A DNA stretch of 48,462 bases from Actinomycetes bacterium. GTDB lineage: Bacteria; Actinomycetota; Actinomycetes; Mycobacteriales; Pseudonocardiaceae. Where the stretch lies: the NCBI GenBank assembly GCA_021793175.1, contig JAJYTH010000015.1, positions 1 through 48,462 on the forward strand, written 5' to 3'. Under the pieces are notes generated by a model. That model was given only the letters and a program-made list of their open reading frames with translations. It had not been told where the DNA came from and did not search any database. Position 1 is the first letter of the stretch. Each line of letters starts with the position of its first letter. Shown here in pieces: positions 1 through 6,767 of this stretch. Made by a program: the position numbers and the translations under genes.

Positions 1-124
1 CGCTGTGATCGACCCCGCGCTCGACGACCTGCAACATCTCTCCGGCCGACACGACGCCGACGCAGAGTTCGCCCGGCGCTACCAGGAATGGGCCTCCGCC
101 ACGGAGCCGGTGCGCCGCCCCTGA
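1..124 (+). CDS. C-terminal end of an unidentified protein (5' end outside window)
   Basis: The reading frame starting at base 2 is open to a TGA at 122-124 and encodes about 40 residues ending ATEPVRRP. The sequence is charged, looks helical (QEWASATEP) and has the codon bias expected of a real high-GC gene. A short hairpin follows directly (137-153), consistent with a gene end. The fragment is too short to assign a family, and no function is proposed. Confidence 0.6.
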   Translation, partial: AVIDPALDDLQHLSGRHDADAEFARRYQEWASATEPVRRP

Positions 125-136
125 TCTGATCCCCCT

Positions 137-153
137 CCCACGGTTCTCGTGGG
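137..153 (+). terminator. Hairpin after the first partial gene
   Basis: CCCACG (137-142) and CGTGGG (148-153) form a perfect 6-bp stem around a 5-nt loop, 13 bases after the stop codon, followed by GTTCC-like pyrimidine-rich sequence without a strong U tract. A weak intrinsic-type terminator is the simplest reading. Confidence 0.4.
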
Positions 154-156
154 TTC

Positions 157-172
157 CATGACCGCGGTCATG
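157..172. promoter_or_regulatory. 16-bp perfect palindrome, possible operator
   Basis: CATGACCGCGGTCATG is a perfect 16-bp palindrome in the non-coding stretch between the first partial gene and the SigF-like promoter at 286. Its size and symmetry suit a dimeric repressor site. No regulator gene is nearby and I do not recognise the motif. Confidence 0.3.
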
Positions 173-285
173 TGATCGCGTACCTCAAGTAGCACGCCAC
201 AGGATGACATCCGGTCGCGCATCGCTGTCCCGAGGTCGTCTCGAACCCGCCCGAATCGATTCTCCACCCGGGACGGCGTTCGCCG

Positions 286-311
286 GGTTTTCCGTCTCCT
301 CCGCCGGGTAT
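286..311 (+). promoter_or_regulatory. SigF/SigB-type promoter for the 58-aa ORF
   Basis: GGTTT at 286-290 and GGGTAT at 306-311 are separated by 15 bases. This fits the stress/stationary-phase SigF consensus GGTTT-N15-17-GGGTAT described for mycobacteria. The start codon at 353 lies about 40 bases downstream, leaving a short leader with a Shine-Dalgarno-like GAGAGGAGC. Confidence 0.6.
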
Positions 312-352
312 ATCAGCAAGATCATCCACTTGCGACGTGAGAGGAGCGAGCG

Positions 353-529
353 ATGCGCGACATCGACCTCGACCCCGTCCGGCCGGCGACCGCCGACTCG
401 TCATCCTGCGGGCCGGGTGACGCCGTCCCCACCGGGCCCCAGCACCTCACCGGACGTACGACCGTCACATCGTTCGCGTTCGACGACGACGAGGAGCTGG
501 AACCCACGATCGTGCGTGGTCGCGAATAG
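353..529 (+). CDS. Small acidic peptide of unknown function (58 aa)
   Basis: ATG at 353 is preceded by the purine-rich GAGAGGAGCGAG and runs 58 codons to TAG at 527-529. The peptide is acidic, contains SSSCGPGD with a single Cys, a TTVTSFAF stretch and an acidic tail (DDDEELE). It has its own SigF-like promoter (286-311) and is followed by a strong hairpin (546-585), so it looks like an independent monocistronic unit. No domain is recognised. It could be a small stress protein or a peptide precursor, but no maturation enzyme is adjacent, so neither is asserted. Confidence 0.5.
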   Translation: MRDIDLDPVRPATADSSSCGPGDAVPTGPQHLTGRTTVTSFAFDDDEELEPTIVRGRE

Positions 530-545
530 AGTTCACGGACATCGC

Positions 546-585
546 CGCCGCGCAGGCCTCACCTCCGGGTGAGACTTGCGCGGCG
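546..585. terminator. Strong bidirectional hairpin between convergent small genes
   Basis: An 18-nt arm (546-563) pairs with 568-585 around a TCCG tetraloop, with one G.U pair and one mismatch (arms begin CGCCGCGCA and end TGCGCGGCG). It lies 16 bases after the 58-aa ORF stop and faces the end of the convergent minus-strand gene at 654, so it can terminate both. Confidence 0.65.
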
Positions 586-653
586 ACGTGATCCTTTCCG
601 ACTTCCTACCGATCTCTCCGCGACGTCTCCGAGGGTTTCACCGTCCCTCGGCG

Positions 654-842
654 TCAGCGTTCCTCCGTCTCCTCACCGAGCGGTTCGTCGAACGGCGGGA
701 CCGTGTAGTCGTCGTCTGCAGGCGGTTCCGGGTCACGCCATTCCTCAGCCCGGGTCGGACGGTTGGCCTTCATCATGCCCTGCAACTCGGCCTTCAGCGC
801 GTCATCCTCGCGGGGGCTGTGGGCGTCACTTTCCCGGTGCAT
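654..842 (-). CDS. Small conserved actinobacterial protein (62 aa), unknown function
   Basis: The 62-aa hydrophilic protein begins MHRESDAHSPREDD and contains DPEPPADDD, a pattern I recognise from short uncharacterised actinobacterial proteins (HSPR/KxDDELK... then EPEPP-D-D). It has no membrane segment or cysteine. A near-perfect Shine-Dalgarno AAGGAGG sits just upstream of the ATG at 842. A SigF-like promoter lies on the same strand at 902-877, and its divergent neighbour (DUF6480) also has a SigF-like promoter, so a general-stress role is inferred. The molecular function is unknown. Confidence 0.75.
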   Translation of the reverse strand: MHRESDAHSPREDDALKAELQGMMKANRPTRAEEWRDPEPPADDDYTVPPFDEPLGEETEER

Positions 843-876
843 GTGCGGCCTCCTTACCGTCTGCCGTCGTGCGGAT

Positions 877-902
877 GTACCCCTGAACCACTCGGGTGAA
901 AC
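877..902 (-). promoter_or_regulatory. SigF/SigB-type promoter for the 62-aa gene
   Basis: Read on the minus strand, GTTT (902-899) is followed after 16 bases by GGGTAC (882-877), a one-base variant of the SigF -10. The gene start at 842 is about 35 bases downstream. The element overlaps the divergent promoter region that serves the DUF6480 gene. Confidence 0.5.
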
Positions 903-906
903 ACCG

Positions 907-931
907 GGTTGACGATCGTCCGACCGGGTAT
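907..931 (+). promoter_or_regulatory. SigF/SigB-type promoter for the DUF6480 gene
   Basis: GGTTG (907-911) and GGGTAT (926-931) are separated by 14 bases, close to GGTTT-N15-17-GGGTAT. The gene starts at 996 after an SD-like GGGAGG (985-990). Confidence 0.5.
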
Positions 932-995
932 CCCGCGACCATCCGGAGGACGGACGACCACTCGGTCACGTCGAAGCCGGGAACGGGAGGCGGTC

Positions 996-1232
996 ATGAG
1001 CGCACAGGGTCCCGACCCTGATCCGCGGACCACACCGGGGCTCGAACCCGGTGGTGGGGTGAGTCCCGGGGACACGCCTCCGGACTCCTCGCAGACGTTC
1101 GCCACAACCCATCGGGAACCGCGACAGACCCGCAAGATGGCCGTGACCTGGGTGATCATCGTCATCGCGACCGTGGTGCTCGTCGTCGGCTTCTTTCTCG
1201 CCTATCTGATCGTCTACCTCGTCAACGCCTAG
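996..1232 (+). CDS. DUF6480 family small membrane protein
   Basis: The ATG at 996 follows GGGAGGCGGTC and gives 78 aa. Residues 1-30 match the DUF6480 N-terminal signature (PDPDPRTT, GLEPGGGVSPGDTPP). After a hydrophilic linker, one transmembrane helix spans about residues 50-75 (VTWVIIVIATVVLVVGFF). Upstream in-frame starts would add an arginine-rich stretch and are not preferred. The family is actinobacterial and uncharacterised, with a predicted cytoplasmic N-terminus anchored to the membrane. The SigF-like promoter suggests a stress role. The gene ends 35 bases before ndh. Confidence 0.8.
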   Translation: MSAQGPDPDPRTTPGLEPGGGVSPGDTPPDSSQTFATTHREPRQTRKMAVTWVIIVIATVVLVVGFFLAYLIVYLVNA

Positions 1233-1244
1233 CGCGGGAGGCGA

Positions 1245-1256
1245 AAACGATCGTTT
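1245..1256. promoter_or_regulatory. 12-bp palindrome next to the ndh ribosome binding site
   Basis: AAACGATCGTTT is a perfect palindrome abutting the Shine-Dalgarno GGAGG (1257-1261) of the ndh gene. A repressor bound there would cover the translation start region. It does not match the Rex consensus TTGTGAA-N6-TTCACAA, and no known regulator is assigned. Confidence 0.3.
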
Positions 1257-1267
1257 GGAGGTCCCGT

Positions 1268-2563
1268 ATGCCGAAACGCATTCTCATCGCCGGGGGCGGC
1301 TATGTCGGCCTCTACACCGCGCTGCAGCTGCAGAAGAACATGCAGCCCGGCGAAGTCGAGGTGACGGTGGTGAACCCCGAGAACTTCATGGTGTACCGGC
1401 CGCTGTTGCCCGAGGTGGCCTCCGGGACACTCGAACCACGGCATGCCGTGGTACCGCTGCGGGCGGTGCTGCGGAAGTCGCAGTTCGTCTCCGGCACCCT
1501 CACCGGACTCGACGTCGAACGGCGTGTGGCCACCGTGCAACCACCCGCGGGGCCGACGCGGGAATTCGAGTACGACGAACTCGTACTCGGTCTGGGCGCG
1601 ACGTCCAAACTGCTGCCCATCCCGGGGCTGGTCGACCACGGCATCGGCTTCAACTCCCTCGCCGAGGCCGCCTACCTCCGTGATCACGTACTGGGGCAGT
1701 TGGAGCTCGCCCATGCCACCAACGATCCCGAACTACGCCGATGCGCCTTGACGTTCGTGTTCGTCGGCGGCGGCTACACCGGTGTGGAGGCGATCGCCGA
1801 ACTGCAGGACATGGCCGTGGACGTGTTGGAGGGCTATCCCGGCCTCGATCCCGCTGAGATGCGGTGGATCCTCATCGAGGCGATGGACCGCATCCTCGGC
1901 ACCGTCAGTGACGATCTCGCCGAACTCGCGACCACCGAACTCACCGCGCGAGGTATCGACATCCGTACCGGCACGCTGTTGGAGTCGGCCGAGAACGGTC
2001 GGCTGCAACTGTCCGACGGCACCAAACTGACCACCGACACACTCGTCTGGGTGGCGGGAACACGACCGCAGAGCATCCTCGGTGAACTCGGCCTTCCCGT
2101 GGACGAACGCGGCAGGGTCGTCGTCGACGACACGTTGCGCGTCAACGGGCACGCCAACATCTGGTCGGCGGGGGACTGTGCGGCCGTGCCCGACCTGGTG
2201 AAGGGAGGGACCTGTCCGCCCTCCGCCCAGTACGCGGTGCGGCAGGCCCGACAGCTCGGGGACAACCTGTTGCGCACGGTCCGCGGCCAAGCCGTGAAGT
2301 CGTTCCGCTACCGAAGCCGCGGCGAGTTCGTGACACTCGGTAAGAACAAGGCCGTGGCCGAGGTATTGGGCTGCAAGATCAACGGTTCGTTGGCGTGGAC
2401 GTTGCGGCGGGCCTACTACGCCACGCAGATCCCGATGCTGAACCGCACGGTGCGGGTACTGGGTGACTGGCTCATCGGCATGCCGTTCGGGCACGACGTG
2501 GTGGACTTCGGTTCGCGGGAGGAGCCCCGAGGCGCCTTCAGAAGAGCCGCAGGAAAGCGCTGA
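1268..2563 (+). CDS. ndh: Type II NADH dehydrogenase (NDH-2)
   Basis: This 431-aa two-Rossmann flavoprotein has the FAD-binding motif GGGYVG at residues 9-14, a second dinucleotide (NADH) site VGGGYTGVE around 165-173, and the FAD-contacting GD motif (WSAGDCAAVPD) near 302. The C-terminal region (VRVLGDWLIGMPFGHDVVDFG) resembles the membrane-associating end of NDH-2. The expected role is to oxidise NADH and reduce menaquinone at the inner membrane face without proton pumping. GGAGG precedes the ATG by 6 bases. A 21-bp repeat array starts 3 bases after the stop. The length is normal; a related FAD-dependent oxidoreductase role is the alternative. Confidence 0.85.
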   Translation: MPKRILIAGGGYVGLYTALQLQKNMQPGEVEVTVVNPENFMVYRPLLPEVASGTLEPRHAVVPLRAVLRKSQFVSGTLTGLDVERRVATVQPPAGPTREFEYDELVLGLGATSKLLPIPGLVDHGIGFNSLAEAAYLRDHVLGQLELAHATNDPELRRCALTFVFVGGGYTGVEAIAELQDMAVDVLEGYPGLDPAEMRWILIEAMDRILGTVSDDLAELATTELTARGIDIRTGTLLESAENGRLQLSDGTKLTTDTLVWVAGTRPQSILGELGLPVDERGRVVVDDTLRVNGHANIWSAGDCAAVPDLVKGGTCPPSAQYAVRQARQLGDNLLRTVRGQAVKSFRYRSRGEFVTLGKNKAVAEVLGCKINGSLAWTLRRAYYATQIPMLNRTVRVLGDWLIGMPFGHDVVDFGSREEPRGAFRRAAGKR

Positions 2564-2566
2564 CAC

Positions 2567-2671
2567 CGTGTCCGCGAACTACGTCGCCGTGTCCGCAAAC
2601 TACGTCGCCGTGTCCGCGAACTACGTCGCCGTGTCCGCAGATCATGCCGGTGTCTTCGCAGATCGTGGTGC
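2567..2671 (+). repeat. 21-bp tandem array (CGTGTCCGC units), left arm
   Basis: CGTGTCCGC recurs at 2567, 2588, 2609 and 2630, exactly 21 bases apart, with the spacer AACTACGTCGC largely conserved, followed by a degenerate fifth unit near 2651. The array begins 3 bases after the ndh stop codon. It is open in several frames and would give false repetitive peptides (VSANYVA). Confidence 0.85.
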
Positions 2672-2730
2672 TAGGCCAGTTCCCCTGTCGAATGTCGAAC
2701 CCGCTGTCGAACAGTGCTCCCCCTCTCGCT

Positions 2731-2811
2731 GCGGACACGGCTACCCGGGTTGCGGACACGGCTACCCGGGCTGCGGACACGGCTACGCAGACTGCGGACA
2801 CGGCTACCCAA
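2731..2811 (-). repeat. 21-bp tandem array, inverted right arm
   Basis: GCGGACACG, the reverse complement of the left-arm core, recurs at 2731, 2752, 2773 and 2794, again every 21 bases, with spacer GCTACCCGG. Left and right arms are separated by about 60-90 bases of unique sequence, so the region can pair into a long imperfect cruciform or RNA stem. The downstream gene starts at 2854. Confidence 0.85.
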
Positions 2812-2853
2812 TGCGAGCGTTTACGTGACCTCCGTTAGGAAACCCCCATTAGT

Positions 2854-4122
2854 GTGAAGAACATCTTCGTGCTCGCCCTGAACGAAGGGAATCTGCGCAC
2901 GCTGCACGCCGTGCCCAAAGCCGAGGATTACCGGTTCCACCAGCTGCTCGCCGTCGACGACATCCAGTTCGGCCAGGTCGACATCGGTCGACTGTTCGAC
3001 GCCGCGGTGTCCCAGCTGGATGAATTCCCCGGCCCGATCGACGCGATCGTGTCCTACTGGGATTTCCCGTCCTCCGTACTGCACGTGCTGTTGTGCGAGC
3101 ATTACGGCCTTCCCGGGCCGTCCTTGGAGTCGGTGGTGAAGTGCGAACACAAGTACTGGTCCCGGCTGGAACAACGGGAGTCGATCGACGAGTACCCGCT
3201 TTTCGGCATCGTCGATCTGCGCGAGCGACGACCGACCCCGCCCGAAGGCATGCGTTATCCGATGTGGCTGAAGCCGGTGAAGTCGTACTCGTCGAATCTG
3301 GCGTTCTTGGCCCGGGACGAAGCCGAGTTCGAGGACGCGGTGCGTCGTATCCGTGCGGGGGTCGGACGTATCGGTAAGGCGTTCGACGCGGTCCTGCGAC
3401 TCCTCGACCTGCCCGCTGCGATCAGGGAGGTGGGCGGGCAGGCGTGTCTTGCGGAGGAGGCGTTGTCCGGCGAGCAGTGCGCCACCGAGGGATACGTGCA
3501 CAACGGCGACGTCGTGGTGTACGGCGTGCTCGACTCGATCGACTACCCCGAGAGCCCGTCGTTCCTCCGACACCAGTATCCGTCGCAGCTACCGGAAGCG
3601 GTACAGCAGAGGCTGCGGGACGTCTCGCGCCGGGTGATCACGCGGGTCGGTTTGGACGAGTCGACGTTCTCCATCGAGTTCTTCTACGACCCCCGGTCCG
3701 GCGGCGTCACCCTGTTGGAGATCAATCCGCGGCATTCGCAGTCGCACGCCGAGTTGTTCGAGTTCGTCGACGGCTGCCCCAACCACTACGCGATGGTGCA
3801 GCTGGGGCTCGGGCGCGCTCCCGAACTCCCCTCCGGGGAGGGGCCGTACGACATCGCGGCCAAGTGGTACCACCGCCGGTTCTCCGATGCGCTGGTGTCC
3901 TCGGTACCGGGCCCGGAGGACATCGAACGCCTGCGGGGTGAGCTCGACGGCGTCGAGGTCGATGTGATCGCGCAAGAGGGTCGGTGGTTGTCCGAGTTGC
4001 CGAGCCAGGACAGCTACAGCTACGAGCTCGCCCACGTGTTCGTCGGCGCTCGGGATGAGCGGGAACTGGTGGACAAGTACGCGCGCTGTGTCGAAGGCCT
4101 GCCCTTCGAGTTCGCCGCCTGA
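2854..4122 (+). CDS. ATP-grasp domain ligase of unknown substrate
   Basis: The 422-aa protein carries an ATP-grasp fold. It has an N-terminal substrate-binding-like region (about 1-100), a Lys segment YPMWLKPVKSYSS near 130-140, and the C-terminal Mg-ATP ligands FSIEFFYD and LLEINPRHS (near 270-295). Such enzymes activate a carboxylate as an acyl phosphate and join it to an amine or thiol; the substrate cannot be read from the sequence. GTG 2854 follows GTTAGGA. The gene lies 20 bases ahead of a CocE/NonD hydrolase, so the two are probably co-transcribed. A carbamoyl-phosphate- or D-Ala-ligase-like role is possible but unsupported. Confidence 0.75.
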   Translation: MKNIFVLALNEGNLRTLHAVPKAEDYRFHQLLAVDDIQFGQVDIGRLFDAAVSQLDEFPGPIDAIVSYWDFPSSVLHVLLCEHYGLPGPSLESVVKCEHKYWSRLEQRESIDEYPLFGIVDLRERRPTPPEGMRYPMWLKPVKSYSSNLAFLARDEAEFEDAVRRIRAGVGRIGKAFDAVLRLLDLPAAIREVGGQACLAEEALSGEQCATEGYVHNGDVVVYGVLDSIDYPESPSFLRHQYPSQLPEAVQQRLRDVSRRVITRVGLDESTFSIEFFYDPRSGGVTLLEINPRHSQSHAELFEFVDGCPNHYAMVQLGLGRAPELPSGEGPYDIAAKWYHRRFSDALVSSVPGPEDIERLRGELDGVEVDVIAQEGRWLSELPSQDSYSYELAHVFVGARDERELVDKYARCVEGLPFEFAA

Positions 4123-4141
4123 GGAGAGGGTGGAGGTAGGA

Positions 4142-6163
4142 GTGCTCCACGAGGTCGATTCGCTGCCCCATGACGTCGCCGTGGACGAGCACGTCTGGAT
4201 CACCGTGTCGGACGGCACCCGGCTGGCCGCCAAGATCTGGCGTCCGGTGGATTCAGACCGGACACCCGTGCCCGGCCTGTTGGAGTACATCCCGTACCGC
4301 AAACGGGACCTCACGGCGATCCGGGATTCGATCCACCATCCGTATCTGGCGGGGCACGGCTACGCGTGTGTGCGTGTGGACATCCGGGGGACGGGTGAGT
4401 CGGAAGGCGTGCTCACCGACGAGTACCTGGAGCAGGAGCAGCGGGACGCCGAGGACGTGCTCGCGTGGTTGGCGGAGCAGCCGTGGTGCACGGGTGAGCT
4501 CGGCATGTTCGGCATCTCGTGGGGTGCGTTCGCCGCGTTGCAGGTGGCGGCGCGGAGACCACCGAATCTGCGGGCCATCGCCATCTCGTCGTTCACCGAC
4601 GATCGGTACGCCGACGATTTCCATTACATGGGCGGTTGCATGTTGTCGGACAACCTCGCCGAGTCCGGGACGATGTTGGCCTACAGCACCCTGCCACCGG
4701 ATCCGGCGTTGGTGGGGGAGCGGTGGCGGGAGATGTGGCGCGAACGCGTCGACGCCAGCGGGCCGTGGATGGAGACGTGGTTGCATCATCAACGCCGGGA
4801 CCGCTACTGGGCCCACGCGTCGGTCAAGGAGAACTACGCCGATGTGCGGTGTCCCGTGCTGGCCACGAGTGGCTGGGCCGACGGGTATTCGAACGCGGTG
4901 GTGCGGCTGTTGACCAATTTGGACGTACCGCGCAAGGGGCTGATCGGCCCGTGGTCGCACAAGTACCCGCACCTCGGCGTACCCGGCCCCGCGATCGGTT
5001 ACCTGCAGGAACTGGTGCGTTGGTGGGATCACTGGCTCAAGGGGGCGGACAACGGTGTCCTCGACGGGCCCATGCTGGTCACCTGGATGCAGGACAGCGT
5101 GCCGCCGTCGACGTCCTATCACGAGCGGCCCGGGCGCTGGGTGGGGGAGCCGGGCTGGCCTTCGCCGCATGTGCGCAACGTCGAGTTCCCGCTGGCGCGG
5201 CATCGCATCGCCGGTGAGGGTGACGAGGTCCGGGTCGAGAGGCTGACCGTGCAGTCGCCGCTGTCGGTGGGTCGGTTCGCGGGCAAATGGGCGTCGTACA
5301 ACGCCCCACCCGATCTGCCGTACGACCAGCGGGAGGAGGACGGCGGCTCCCTGGTGTTCGAGACGGAACCGTTGGAGCAGGACGTCGAGATCCTCGGCGC
5401 GCCCACGGTGACGTTGGACATCGCCGCCGACAGACCGGTGGCCATGGTGGCGGTGCGGTTGTCGGACGTCCTCCCGGACGGCAAGGCCACCCGGGTGACG
5501 TACGGGTTGTTCAACCTCACCCATCGTGACGGGCACGAGAATCCACGTCCCCTGACGCCCGGACGGCGATGTCGGGTGAACGTGGATTGCAATGCCATGG
5601 CGCAGCGTTTCCTCGCGGGACACCGCATCCGGTTGTCCGTGTCGTCGTCGTACTGGCCGTTGGCGTGGCCACCGCCGGAGCCGGTGCAGTTGTCCGTGTG
5701 GACGGGGTCGAGTTCGGTGACGCTCCCGATCCGTAAGGCCGAGGTCGAGGAACCGGTTCCCCGTTTCGGGGAGCCCGAGGGCGCTACTCCGTTGCGCACG
5801 AGGCGGGCGCGTCCGACGAGGTACGGCTGGACCGTCTCCCGGGACATGGTGGGTTACGAGGCGAAATTGGACATCGTGAAGGACTCCGGGACCCTCGTGT
5901 TCGAGGACCATGGCCTCGAGGTCACCAGGTCGGCGTACGAGCGGTACGTCTCGGTGGCCGACGACTTCGAGACCGTGAGTGGCATGACGGAGTGGACCAT
6001 CGGGTTCGCGAGGGGGGATTGGGAGGCCACCACGGTGACGCACCAGGAGTTGTCGTGTACGCGTACGGAGTTCCGATTGCACGCCAGGCTCGACGCCTAC
6101 GAGGGCACCAAACGGATCATGTCCCGCAACTGGGAAAGCGTCGTCCCCCGCGACTGTGTCTGA
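4142..6163 (+). CDS. CocE/NonD family alpha/beta hydrolase (S15 peptidase-like)
   Basis: The 673-aa protein has an alpha/beta hydrolase core (about 1-330) with nucleophile motif GISWG (Ser126), Asp247 in WADGY and His273 in WSHKYPH, spaced like the CocE triad. A C-terminal jelly-roll typical of X-Pro dipeptidyl-peptidases follows (about 350-600). The family hydrolyses esters or amides, including acylated dipeptides. GTG 4142 is chosen because GGAGG lies 5 bases upstream and the frame then starts in family-like sequence; in-frame starts at 4055 and 4130 would overlap or crowd the ATP-grasp gene. No signal peptide is seen, so it should be cytoplasmic. The ATP-grasp neighbour suggests opposing or sequential steps on one amide or ester. 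Confidence 0.8.
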   Translation: MLHEVDSLPHDVAVDEHVWITVSDGTRLAAKIWRPVDSDRTPVPGLLEYIPYRKRDLTAIRDSIHHPYLAGHGYACVRVDIRGTGESEGVLTDEYLEQEQRDAEDVLAWLAEQPWCTGELGMFGISWGAFAALQVAARRPPNLRAIAISSFTDDRYADDFHYMGGCMLSDNLAESGTMLAYSTLPPDPALVGERWREMWRERVDASGPWMETWLHHQRRDRYWAHASVKENYADVRCPVLATSGWADGYSNAVVRLLTNLDVPRKGLIGPWSHKYPHLGVPGPAIGYLQELVRWWDHWLKGADNGVLDGPMLVTWMQDSVPPSTSYHERPGRWVGEPGWPSPHVRNVEFPLARHRIAGEGDEVRVERLTVQSPLSVGRFAGKWASYNAPPDLPYDQREEDGGSLVFETEPLEQDVEILGAPTVTLDIAADRPVAMVAVRLSDVLPDGKATRVTYGLFNLTHRDGHENPRPLTPGRRCRVNVDCNAMAQRFLAGHRIRLSVSSSYWPLAWPPPEPVQLSVWTGSSSVTLPIRKAEVEEPVPRFGEPEGATPLRTRRARPTRYGWTVSRDMVGYEAKLDIVKDSGTLVFEDHGLEVTRSAYERYVSVADDFETVSGMTEWTIGFARGDWEATTVTHQELSCTRTEFRLHARLDAYEGTKRIMSRNWESVVPRDCV

Positions 6164-6190
6164 TGCACCTGCCTGCCTCGACCGACCTGA

Positions 6191-6219
6191 TCCGCCTCAG
6201 CCGGCCCAGCCGAGGCGGA
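6191..6219. terminator. Hairpin between convergent genes
   Basis: TCCGCCTC (6191-6198) pairs perfectly with GAGGCGGA (6212-6219) around a 13-nt loop, midway between the hydrolase stop (6163) and the Gre-like gene stop (6239). It can serve both strands. Confidence 0.5.
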
Positions 6220-6238
6220 GCCGTCCGAGGGGGCCGGT

Positions 6239-6703
6239 TCACTGAGGTGGGGTGAGCTTCACGATCTCCGCCGTGACCTCGCCTTTGGGGGTGCGGTAGG
6301 TGACCGTGTCACCCTCCTGATGACCCGCGAGGGCCTGGCCGAGCGGACTGTCGGCCGTCAACGTCGAGGTGTCGTCCTCATCGGCCTCGGCGGCGACACC
6401 GACCACGACCATGTCCTCGACACTGCCGTCGTCGAAGCGGAGCGTGACCTTGGTACCGGAGGGGAGACCACCTTCGGACTCGGTCGAGATCTGCCCGTGC
6501 AGTAGGTCGACGACCTCGTTGATGCGCCGGTCCAGTCGCGAGACCACTTCGGAACGTTCGACCAGATCGGCCTGGTCGGCGCTGTCGCCGAGGGGGTCCT
6601 CACCGAGCCGGGGCAGCAATTCGGCCCGTTGTTTGCGCAACTGTTCGAGTTCGCGTTCCAAACGCGAGCGGGTGGCCGGGCTCAGTCCTGGGGTCGACGT
6701 CAT
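6239..6703 (-). CDS. GreA/GreB family transcription elongation factor
   Basis: The 154-aa protein has an N-terminal antiparallel coiled coil (about 8-75; RSRLERELEQLRKQRAEL) and a C-terminal FKBP-like domain (about 80-150; GTKVTLRF, PLGQALAGHQEGDTV). These proteins enter the RNA polymerase secondary channel and stimulate cleavage of backtracked RNA. The acidic coiled-coil tip reads GDSADQAD (residues 39-46) rather than the canonical GDLKENAEY, so this is the divergent actinobacterial paralogue, not housekeeping GreA. It lies 64 bases downstream of tex on the same strand, so co-transcription is plausible. Its cleavage activity is uncertain. Confidence 0.8.
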   Translation of the reverse strand: MTSTPGLSPATRSRLERELEQLRKQRAELLPRLGEDPLGDSADQADLVERSEVVSRLDRRINEVVDLLHGQISTESEGGLPSGTKVTLRFDDGSVEDMVVVGVAAEADEDDTSTLTADSPLGQALAGHQEGDTVTYRTPKGEVTAEIVKLTPPQ

Positions 6704-6767
6704 TGCCCCATTGTCGGCCTATCGAGCCCGGCCCGCCATGCGCCGCGCTGGTGATCCGGCTACAGGT

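Noticed and set aside
353-529. RiPP (lanthipeptide or lasso) precursor
   Set aside because: Only one Cys, no core-like repeat and no modification enzyme nearby, so a precursor role is not claimed.
2567-2811. CRISPR array
   Set aside because: Units are contiguous 21-mers with no unique spacers of regular length and no cas genes nearby.
2463-2838. Open frames of repetitive CGHGYPG or VSANYVA peptides across the repeat arrays
   Set aside because: They arise because the 21-bp unit lacks stops in several frames; no start signals or conserved protein features.
4253-6082. 609-codon minus-strand frame opposite the CocE hydrolase
   Set aside because: Shadow of a well-supported gene with typical low-meaning composition.
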